Below are positions 1-5,569 of a stretch of DNA of 5,569 bases, in pieces; position 1 is the first letter of the stretch; each line of letters opens with the position of its first letter. A model generated the notes under the pieces. It had not been told where the DNA came from. It was given only the letters and a program-made list of their open reading frames with translations, and made no database searches. This stretch comes from Bacteroidales bacterium. GTDB taxonomy: Bacteria > Bacteroidota > Bacteroidia > Bacteroidales > DTU049. The stretch covers positions 1 to 5,569 of the forward strand of contig JAGPGB010000080.1 of NCBI GenBank assembly GCA_018056215.1. The letters are read 5' to 3'. Both the position numbers and the translations under genes were made by a program.

Positions 1-2342
1 TTTTATTCATTTTTAATTTATTAATAATAAGTGCTTGGCTAACAGCACAAAACTATACAATCTCTGGATATGTAAAAGATGCTAATAGTGGAGAGCAAAT
101 AATAGGAGCATATGTATATATCACTGATCCACTAAAAGGAACGACCACAAATCATTATGGCTTTTATTCACTCACTTTGCCTAAAGGCTCTTACACATTT
201 GAGGTCTCAGCTGTAGGATATGAAAAATGGACGCAACAAATTACATTAGATAAAAATTATGAAATAAATATCGAACTAAAAGAAAAAACATACTTAATCG
301 ATCAAGTAGTAGTAACTGCTGAACGCTCAGATGCCAATGTACATGATGCAGAAATGGGTGTAGTGAAAATGCCCGTAGAAAGGATAAAAACTATTCCAGT
401 TTTATTTGGCGAGGTAGATGTAATTAAAGCTATAGAACTAACTCCAGGCGTATTAACTGTAGGCGAGGGTAGTAGCACATATTATGTGCGAGGGGGTGGC
501 CCAGATCAAAATTTAATTTTATTAGATGAGGCCCCAGTATATAATGCTAATCATCTTATGGGCTTTTTCTCTACTTTTAATTCTGACGCTATTCAAAATT
601 TAGAATTATATAAATCTGGAATACCCGCAAACTATGGTGGACGTATTTCATCTGTATTAGATATTTCGATGAAAGAAGGTAATATGCGAAAATATCAATT
701 AGAAGGTGGACTAGGACTCATATCTAGTAGAATAGCTGTTCAGGGACCAATCAAAAAAGATACTGCTTCTTTCATAATAAGTGCACGACGTACTTATGCA
801 GATATTGTAATGAAACCATTTATGAAAACACCTTTAGGTTATTATTTTTATGATATTAATGCTAAAGCTAATTATATAATTTCCCCTAAAGATCGCATAT
901 TTATAAGTGGATATTTTGGACGAGATGTATTTGATGCAAAAGTAGCTGATGATAATTTCTCTACAAACATTGATTGGGGTAATGCTACTCTCACTGCTAG
1001 ATGGAATCATCTATTTTCACAAAAATTATTTTCTAATACTACTTTTATTTATAGTGATTATAACTTTAATTTCGGTGCTAAACAAGAGCTATATAATGTA
1101 CAATTAAATACATCTATTAGAGATTTTCAGCTAAAATCTGACTTTGCTTATTTTTTAAAAAATGGTTGGAATATGAAATTTGGAGTCGAAGGCATACATC
1201 ACACGTTCAAACCATATACAGCTTCTTTTACTATGGAAAATAGTCCATTCAATCTTGGTAATCCAACTAAACTTTACGCTTGGGAAGCTGCTGGCTACTT
1301 TCATACAGAGGGGGACATAAATAGATGGATACGTATATCAGCAGGTGTGAGGTTAGGATATTATCAGCAAATAGGACCTTTTACTCGATATCTTTTCGAT
1401 CCTATAACCCTCACTAATACTGATAGTATAGTTTATGGTAAATTTAAAAAAGTCGTCGATTATTATCAATTGGAGCCACGTTTCTTAGTTAGGTTTAAAA
1501 TAGATAGTACAAGCTCTATTAAACTATCTGCTACTCGCAATACTCAATTTATTCACATGGTTTCTCCTGTTAACGTTACTCTACCTACAGATTTGTGGAT
1601 CCCTAGCACTGATAGTGTAAAACCTCAAATTGGTTATCAAGTATCATTAGGATATTTTCGTAATTTTTTTGATAACTCTATAGAGTTTAGTATAGAAGGT
1701 TATTATAAATGGCTATTTAACCAAATAGATTATAAAGAAGAATCACTTTATGAAAATTACATTCTTACGAATTTAGACAATAATTTTACATACGGTAAAG
1801 GCAGAGCTTACGGTATAGAATTATTTTTACAAAAAAAATATGGAACATTCACAGGATGGATAGGTTATAGCTATGGTAAAACTGAACGTGAATTTCCTAA
1901 AATCAATGATGGAAAACCTTTCCCAGCAAAATATGATCGTACTCACGATATAAGCATAGTTTTAACATATCGTATAAGTAATGCATTTAGTTTATCTGGT
2001 GTATGGGTGTTTGCTACAGGTAATACAGCTACTGTCCCAGTTTCTAGATATTTTATAGAAGGTAATATTGTAACAGAATATAGTGATAGAAATGCTTTTC
2101 GTTTACCATCATACCATAGAGCTGACCTTAGCCTCACCTGGTATCCGCAACATAAGAAAAAATCAAGAAAAATCGAAGAAAGTTGGAATCTATCTATTTA
2201 TAATGTTTATAATAGAAAAAATCCTTATGTTATCTATTTCGATATTAATGGAGATATGACACAAAATAATATGACTATCACTGCTAAACAACTTTCACTC
2301 TTCCCTATTCTACCATCAATTACATGGAATTTTAAATTTTAA
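1..2342 (+). CDS. TonB-dependent outer-membrane receptor with N-terminal carboxypeptidase-regulatory-like domain (5' end cut by window edge)
   Basis: Outer-membrane active transporter that would import an unknown ligand using TonB energy. The frame (first full codon at base 3) is open to the left edge, so the start lies outside. About 779 residues are visible, counted from base 3. Residues 1-15 are a hydrophobic signal peptide tail with likely cleavage after LTA. Residues 17-95 form a carboxypeptidase-regulatory-like beta domain (TISGYVKDANSGE, GFYSLTLPKGSYTFEVSAVGY with the usual G-x-Y-x-L and VGY features). DQVVVTAER (100-108) resembles a TonB-box region, followed by the plug (IPVLFGEVDV 131-140, VRGGGPDQNLILLDEAPVY 162-180, NYGGR 210-214) and a long barrel rich in alternating aromatic strands that ends in a terminal Phe. 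The plug motifs match the receptor subfamily that is found next to DUF4249 lipoproteins rather than classic SusC, and the length is shorter than the roughly 1000 residues of SusC. The TTG at 177 is not the start, because it would remove the signal peptide and half of the first domain. Family certain; substrate unknown. Confidence 0.95.
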   Translation, partial: LFIFNLLIISAWLTAQNYTISGYVKDANSGEQIIGAYVYITDPLKGTTTNHYGFYSLTLPKGSYTFEVSAVGYEKWTQQITLDKNYEINIELKEKTYLIDQVVVTAERSDANVHDAEMGVVKMPVERIKTIPVLFGEVDVIKAIELTPGVLTVGEGSSTYYVRGGGPDQNLILLDEAPVYNANHLMGFFSTFNSDAIQNLELYKSGIPANYGGRISSVLDISMKEGNMRKYQLEGGLGLISSRIAVQGPIKKDTASFIISARRTYADIVMKPFMKTPLGYYFYDINAKANYIISPKDRIFISGYFGRDVFDAKVADDNFSTNIDWGNATLTARWNHLFSQKLFSNTTFIYSDYNFNFGAKQELYNVQLNTSIRDFQLKSDFAYFLKNGWNMKFGVEGIHHTFKPYTASFTMENSPFNLGNPTKLYAWEAAGYFHTEGDINRWIRISAGVRLGYYQQIGPFTRYLFDPITLTNTDSIVYGKFKKVVDYYQLEPRFLVRFKIDSTSSIKLSATRNTQFIHMVSPVNVTLPTDLWIPSTDSVKPQIGYQVSLGYFRNFFDNSIEFSIEGYYKWLFNQIDYKEESLYENYILTNLDNNFTYGKGRAYGIELFLQKKYGTFTGWIGYSYGKTEREFPKINDGKPFPAKYDRTHDISIVLTYRISNAFSLSGVWVFATGNTATVPVSRYFIEGNIVTEYSDRNAFRLPSYHRADLSLTWYPQHKKKSRKIEESWNLSIYNVYNRKNPYVIYFDINGDMTQNNMTITAKQLSLFPILPSITWNFKF

Positions 2343-2348
2343 TGTGTT

Positions 2349-3218
2349 ATGAGAATTTATAAATTATTTTTTCTTATTTTATTTTTAATCTTATCTTCAT
2401 GTAGCAAGGAAATTGACCTTGATCTACCAGAACCAGATAAAAAATATGTAGTAGAAGGCTACATAGAAAATAATCATAATCCTGTGATAGCTGTAACGCG
2501 TAATAGTAGCTATTTTGATCCTATAGATAGTTCTTATATAATGAATTTATTCGTTTTAGATGCTAAAGTGTACATCTCTAATGGAGAAAATGAAGTAGAA
2601 TGTTTTTTATCAACAAATAACCTTATCAATGGTGTATGGCCGTATTTATATTACACTACTAATCAAATGGTGGGAGAGCTAGATAAAATATATTCAATTA
2701 AAGTCATAATCGGCTCTGATACTATTACTGGAAGTGATACTATGCCTTCACAAGTTTTTTTAGATTCATTATGGTGTGAACCTATTAAAGACAATGATAC
2801 ACTAAAAGATTTATGGATTTCTTTAATAGATCCTCCAGAAAAGAATTTTTATCGCTTTTTTACTAAAAGACAATCGAGAGATAATTATTTTGTACCATCT
2901 GCATTATTTGTTTTAGATGATGTTTATTTTAATAATCAATTTTTTAAAGTTAATCTAGTGAGAGGTATAGAAAATATATATAGTGATAGCACATATCAAG
3001 ATCCAGAATTAGGTAAATACAAGGTTGGTGATACTGTTATAGTGAAAACAGCAAATATGACTAGACAACATTACAACTTTTGGCGAACAGCAGAACAAGA
3101 AATCTATATTGGCAGCAGTCCATTCATTAACCCCGTAAGGATACGACATACTGTAAAAGGTGGATTAGGTGTATTTGGTTGTTATGCTACTACATATGAT
3201 ACAATAGTAATATATTAA
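2349..3218 (+). CDS. DUF4249-family lipoprotein, partner of the upstream TonB-dependent receptor
   Basis: A 289-residue exported lipoprotein of unknown biochemical function. The N-terminus is a short lipoprotein signal (MRIYK, then a hydrophobic stretch) with lipobox LSSC, so Cys18 would be lipidated. Features I associate with DUF4249 run through the protein: EIDLDLPEPDKKYVVEGYI just after the lipobox, a PVIAVTRNSSYFDPID segment, MPSQVFLDSLWCEP near residue 132, DPPEKNFYRF in the middle, GDTVIVKTANM and HYNFW towards the end, and a closing GGLGVFGCYATTYDT at 271-285. The ATG lies 6 bases after the receptor stop, so the two are very probably co-transcribed and the product likely acts with the receptor, possibly as a ligand-binding accessory by analogy with SusD-type pairs (inference). 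There is no SD motif, as is normal for Bacteroidota. The gene ends 2 bases from the end of a convergent gene. Cys278 lies in the otherwise conserved GGLGVFG-x-Y segment; I cannot say whether it is paired. Confidence 0.9.
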   Translation: MRIYKLFFLILFLILSSCSKEIDLDLPEPDKKYVVEGYIENNHNPVIAVTRNSSYFDPIDSSYIMNLFVLDAKVYISNGENEVECFLSTNNLINGVWPYLYYTTNQMVGELDKIYSIKVIIGSDTITGSDTMPSQVFLDSLWCEPIKDNDTLKDLWISLIDPPEKNFYRFFTKRQSRDNYFVPSALFVLDDVYFNNQFFKVNLVRGIENIYSDSTYQDPELGKYKVGDTVIVKTANMTRQHYNFWRTAEQEIYIGSSPFINPVRIRHTVKGGLGVFGCYATTYDTIVIY

Positions 3219-3220
3219 AT

Positions 3221-3670
3221 TTACAGTACTTTATGTATTACATAAGTTACAATTCCCCAAATTATAAAATTATTATCTTCATTAATTTTAATAGGTTTAT
3301 AAGATTCATTAGCAGGCATTAACCACAAATCATTATTTACCTTTCTTAAAGTTTTTAAAGTAAATTCACCATCAATATAGCAAACAGCTTTAGCACCATC
3401 AAAAGGCATTAAAGATTTATCTATTATTAAAATATCGCCATCATAAATACCAACATCTTGCATAGAATTACCCTTTACTCTACCAAAAAAAGTGGCTGCT
3501 GGATGTTTAATCAATTCTTTATTAAGATCTAAACTTAACTCTAGATATTCCTCTGCTGGCGAAGGAAAACCAGCACTAATACCATCAGCATATGGTAATA
3601 TTCTTTCTATCTCAAAATCAGATTTGATTATTTCAATATTTTTATTGTCTTTCGTAGATTTTTTACTCAT
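3221..3670 (-). CDS. umuD: UmuD-like self-cleaving S24 peptidase (SOS mutagenesis / DNA polymerase V accessory)
   Basis: In the known system UmuD is cleaved on RecA filaments to UmuD', which joins UmuC to form the translesion polymerase Pol V. This 149-residue protein has every landmark: cleavage site Ala33-Gly34 in SAGFPSPAEEY, nucleophile Ser69 in GNSMQD, general-base Lys106 in GEFTLKTL, and the GDILIIDKS strand after the Ser. The spacings (36 residues from cleavage site to Ser, 37 from Ser to Lys) equal those I recall for E. coli UmuD (Cys24, Ser60, Lys97). There is no N-terminal helix-turn-helix, so it is not LexA or a phage repressor; the first 32 residues are a charged arm, Lys-rich at the start. 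The ATG at 3668-3670 is the natural start, preceded by A/T-rich sequence without an SD. It follows rsmD by 43 bases on the same strand. I see neither a LexA-type operator nor a clear TAnnTTTG promoter in that gap. The usual umuC is not downstream: the next gene is convergent. Confidence 0.93.
   Translation of the reverse strand: MSKKSTKDNKNIEIIKSDFEIERILPYADGISAGFPSPAEEYLELSLDLNKELIKHPAATFFGRVKGNSMQDVGIYDGDILIIDKSLMPFDGAKAVCYIDGEFTLKTLRKVNNDLWLMPANESYKPIKINEDNNFIIWGIVTYVIHKVL
3231..3245. repeat. Short inverted repeat at the convergent gene junction
   Basis: Two perfect 7-base arms (TTATGTA and TACATAA) surround a single T inside the last codons of the umuD-like gene, 12 bases past the stop of the lipoprotein gene. 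It is all A/T except one G and one C, and is not followed by a T-run on either strand, so it does not make a convincing intrinsic terminator. It could be chance in such AT-rich DNA. Confidence 0.25.
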
Positions 3671-3713
3671 AATTTAATAAACTATGTTTTTCTCTCTAAA
3701 ATAAAAAATAGTA

Positions 3714-4244
3714 TTATTTAAAAAAAGAAAAATTAACTTTACCATATGATCTATGATCTATCAACCTTTTATGATCACTGAATGATAGTTTGCTACCATG
3801 CTCTAATATCAGGACACCATCGTCATTTAATAAATTATTATCAAAAATAAGATCTGGGATTTTATCAATATTATCTAAATTATATGGAGGATCAGCAAAA
3901 ATAATATCAAATTTTTCTTTACAATGCTGAATATAATAAAAGGCATCTAATTGAAAAACAGAAATAGATTTTAAATTAATTTTTTCGATATTATTTTGAA
4001 TAAAATTATACCAAAAATCATTCTTTTCTATAGCAATAATCTTGTTTGCTCCACGCGAAGCAAATTCATAAGATATATTTCCACTTCCACTAAAAATATC
4101 TAAAACATCAATTCCTTGAAAATCAGTATAATATCTCAAAATATTAAATAATGCTTCTTTAGCAAAATCTGTAGTTGGACTAATATCGATTTTACTAGGA
4201 AGAATAATTTGTCTTTTTTTATGTGAACCATCTATAATTCGCAT
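3714..4244 (-). CDS. rsmD: RsmD, 16S rRNA (guanine-966 N2)-methyltransferase
   Basis: Class I SAM-dependent enzyme that methylates N2 of G966 in 16S rRNA during small-subunit assembly, in the cytoplasm. The 176 residues show the family layout: MRIIDGSHKKRQIILP at the start, PTTDFAKEALFNIL at 23-36 (the substrate-recognition segment), SAM-binding motif I VLDIFSGSGNIS at 47-58 with Glu73 in AIEKN as the expected ribose contact, catalytic DPPY at 118-121, and the C-terminal LEHG...FSDH...YGKVNFSFF typical of Bacteroidota RsmD. The length is slightly below the E. coli enzyme (198) but complete, since both ends align with family ends. The ATG at 4242-4244 gives the canonical MRII start and overlaps the end of the DUF3822-like gene by 13 bases, which implies co-translation. 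One oddity is Ser22 where most homologues I recall have Arg before PTTD. Confidence 0.95.
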   Translation of the reverse strand: MRIIDGSHKKRQIILPSKIDISPTTDFAKEALFNILRYYTDFQGIDVLDIFSGSGNISYEFASRGANKIIAIEKNDFWYNFIQNNIEKINLKSISVFQLDAFYYIQHCKEKFDIIFADPPYNLDNIDKIPDLIFDNNLLNDDGVLILEHGSKLSFSDHKRLIDHRSYGKVNFSFFK

Positions 4245-4981
4245 AGCTCATAACTAGAAATGAAAAAATGAGAGAATTCTTCTATAAAATTACCTTCAAC
4301 AGATAAAAAATTAATATTCTTAAAAAATGGATCCATCTTATTTATTAATAATGAATCAGAAGTAATAGCACCAGAAATAAATAGTGGCAAATCTAAACTT
4401 TCAGTATCAGTTAAATTAATTGCACTAGTTATATAATATAAAAGATCCATCGGTTTATTGTATTGCATTAAATTATAAAATAACAATTTCTGTTGAACAA
4501 TAATAGCAATTAAAGAAATGCCAGGTCTAACATCAATAAACACACCATCACTCTTTTTTCTTAAAATAAATTTAAGCCAAAGAAATTCATGAGAAGTGTA
4601 AGGATATAAATTTATTTTTTCAGGAATAGGGATTTTTTTATTTAACATCACTGCATTTAATTCTGGCAGTGCATTAATTTGTACATTGTCAGGATTTTCC
4701 CAACCTAAAATTTGGATAAAATCACTTTTAGAATATTTCAATAAAAAATCATTTGGCAAAATAGTACTCTGCTCAGAAGAAATTATAAAATTAAAATGAG
4801 GATAATTGACAATTTCATTATCAAAAAAAACATTAAACGATTCCCAAGGAAGAGAACAAATTTTAATAGGAGTTTTGTCAGCAAAAAAAATAATATAAGC
4901 CCCTTCAGCGAAGAGGCTTACAATAGTATTATTTATTTCTAAATCTGAATTTAAAATTTTTTCAAAATTTTTTATACTCAT
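4232..4981 (-). CDS. DUF3822-like protein of unknown function, overlapping rsmD
   Basis: A 249-residue soluble protein (no signal peptide or membrane helix) whose function is not known. It is assigned to DUF3822 from its invariable-looking position just upstream of rsmD in Bacteroidota and from recognisable segments: FIDVRPGISLIAIIVQQKLLF around 148-168, FYNLMQYNKPMDLLYYI at 168-184, LFISGAI at 200-206, and the C-terminal EEFSHFFISSYELCEL. The strand-turn-strand pattern DVRPG...KLLFYN and the later SGAI loop resemble actin/PilM-like (ASKHA) folds; that is inference, not a motif match. The start chosen is ATG 4979-4981, which overlaps the stop of the preceding gene as TAATG. A TTG three codons upstream (4988-4990) is also open but less likely. 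The stop is TAG, whereas every other stop in the window is TAA. It overlaps rsmD by 13 bases, so the trio is probably translated in a coupled way. Confidence 0.75.
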   Translation of the reverse strand: MSIKNFEKILNSDLEINNTIVSLFAEGAYIIFFADKTPIKICSLPWESFNVFFDNEIVNYPHFNFIISSEQSTILPNDFLLKYSKSDFIQILGWENPDNVQINALPELNAVMLNKKIPIPEKINLYPYTSHEFLWLKFILRKKSDGVFIDVRPGISLIAIIVQQKLLFYNLMQYNKPMDLLYYITSAINLTDTESLDLPLFISGAITSDSLLINKMDPFFKNINFLSVEGNFIEEFSHFFISSYELCEL

Positions 4982-4983
4982 TA
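4979..4983 (-). promoter_or_regulatory. TAATG stop/start junction (probable translational coupling)
   Basis: On the minus strand the TAA stop of the membrane-protein gene (4983-4981) shares its last A with the ATG (4981-4979) of the DUF3822-like gene. Such one-base overlaps commonly allow terminating ribosomes to restart on the next gene. This junction is the main reason for preferring this ATG over the TTG at 4990-4988. There is no SD motif just upstream, only GGGAA, which may be coincidental since it also encodes the end of the upstream protein. Confidence 0.6.
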
Positions 4984-5569
4984 TTCCCAATTACCATCAG
5001 TGATAGGTTCAGTAATAGATCCGAATTTAAGAACACCCTCAGGATCTACACCATACTTATTGAGGTCAAAATCTTTCATAAAAGATTTGTAAGGAGCAGT
5101 AACTTCAATAGTATTGACCCATACGTTTCCTTTATTAATCTTATCTACCTTAATAGAAAAAGTATCTTTCGGAGTTCCAGTGATATCTGAAAAAGGAATG
5201 TATTTTAATTCTTTAGCATTAAAACCAGGAATGTCTTTAAATAAAGAATCCTTTACAATCTTATAACCCACAGTATCTCTGAAGAAAACAGTATAAGTAG
5301 TATCTTTAGGATCAGCAGTTAATTTAATAATAGGAATTTTACCTGATTCGATAAATTCTGCTAAAGAATCCCAATTAGCAGTATAACGATTATTTACCTG
5401 AAGATACATTTGTTCAGCAGAACGAATATTTTTTAATTTAGTAATTACAGCATCTTGCCTTCTTTTAAATTCATTTTGAAATTTCAAAGGATCTGTAATG
5501 CTTCTAAAAATCAATATAGCAAGTACTACAATAACAATCCATAGTACAATTTGCACAATTATTTTAGTA
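4981..5569 (-). CDS. Small membrane-anchored protein of unknown function (5' end cut by window edge)
   Basis: I do not recognise a named function. The frame stays open to the right edge: codons for TKII precede a GTG (5554-5556) that could formally be a start, but these residues extend the hydrophobic segment, so the true start probably lies a few codons outside. About 195 residues are visible. They begin with a single hydrophobic helix (IIVQIVLWIVIVVLAILIF), then a charged amphipathic helix (FKRRQDAVITKLKNIRSAEQMYLQ), then NRYTANWDSLAEFI and a mostly beta C-terminal part ending in GNWE. A helix anchor followed by an 'IRSAEQMYLQVNNRYT' segment is reminiscent of pilin-like or pseudopilin proteins, but no prepilin peptidase site is visible, so this is only a resemblance. 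I recall similar uncharacterised proteins upstream of DUF3822 genes in Bacteroidota. Most of the protein should face the periplasm by the positive-inside rule if the missing N-terminus is short (inference). It overlaps the next gene at TAATG. Confidence 0.8.
   Translation of the reverse strand, partial: TKIIVQIVLWIVIVVLAILIFRSITDPLKFQNEFKRRQDAVITKLKNIRSAEQMYLQVNNRYTANWDSLAEFIESGKIPIIKLTADPKDTTYTVFFRDTVGYKIVKDSLFKDIPGFNAKELKYIPFSDITGTPKDTFSIKVDKINKGNVWVNTIEVTAPYKSFMKDFDLNKYGVDPEGVLKFGSITEPITDGNWE

Noticed and set aside
177..179. TTG as the start of the TonB-dependent receptor
   Set aside because: The same frame is open back to base 3 and encodes a signal peptide and the first half of the regulatory-like domain, so the true start is upstream of the window.
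1831..1838. A8 run in the receptor gene (and a similar run at 4883-4890) as a possible programmed slippage or phase-variation site
   Set aside because: Both genes are in frame straight through the runs, and runs of 7-8 A or T are common at this base composition.
1943..2137. Minus-strand open frame of 64 codons inside the receptor gene
   Set aside because: It lies wholly inside the barrel-coding part of a certain gene, has no recognisable domain, and is best explained as a shadow frame.
2342..2362. Tiny frame starting at the ATG that overlaps the receptor stop
   Set aside because: It ends after six codons in a stop, while the ATG at 2349 gives a perfect lipoprotein signal.
3492..3677. Plus-strand open frame of 61 codons opposite the umuD-like gene
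   Set aside because: It is antisense to the well-conserved UmuD core. The hydrophobic C-terminus comes from the complement of Lys/Asp-rich codons, and nothing supports expression.
3671..3713. Promoter or SOS operator for the umuD-like gene in the 43-base gap
   Set aside because: The gap is almost pure A/T. I found no TAnnTTTG element on the minus strand and no inverted-repeat operator, so nothing specific can be claimed.
3842..3903. Two TATTTTTG matches (3842-3849, 3896-3903, minus strand) to the Bacteroidota -7 promoter element, inside rsmD
   Set aside because: Neither has a TTTG element at the expected distance upstream, and such matches are frequent by chance in AT-rich DNA.

Overview
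The window looks like chromosomal DNA from an AT-rich (roughly 30% GC by eye) member of the Bacteroidota, probably Bacteroidales-like. Three things point there: a TonB-dependent receptor with an N-terminal carboxypeptidase-regulatory-like domain followed by a DUF4249-type lipoprotein, a DUF3822-type gene directly in front of rsmD, and starts preceded by A/T-rich sequence without Shine-Dalgarno motifs. There are six protein genes, packed tightly with no gene-free stretch longer than 43 bases. No RNA genes, insertion sequences, CRISPR arrays or phage genes were seen.

Left half, plus strand (1-3218): an outer-membrane import pair. The receptor is cut by the left edge, probably by only a few codons, since its signal peptide is already visible at the first in-frame codons. 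It is followed after 6 bases by a surface or periplasmic lipoprotein of the DUF4249 family. The two are almost certainly one operon and likely handle one unknown ligand together.

Right half, minus strand (5569 down to 3221): a head-to-tail run of four genes. In transcription order these are a small membrane-anchored protein of unknown function (cut by the right edge, start outside the window), a DUF3822-like protein, RsmD (16S rRNA G966 N2-methyltransferase), and a UmuD-like self-cleaving S24 protein. The first three overlap each other (a TAATG stop/start junction, then a 13-base overlap), which suggests translational coupling. The umuD-like gene follows rsmD after 43 bases and has no umuC behind it: the next gene, 2 bases away, is the convergent lipoprotein gene.

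The gene content is mostly ordinary core and transport content for this phylum. The points most worth a second look are the orphan UmuD with an intact cleavage site and catalytic dyad, and the overlapping trio of membrane protein, DUF3822 protein and RsmD, whose first two members have no known function. I found no clear evidence of a new defence, mobile or RNA-based system.
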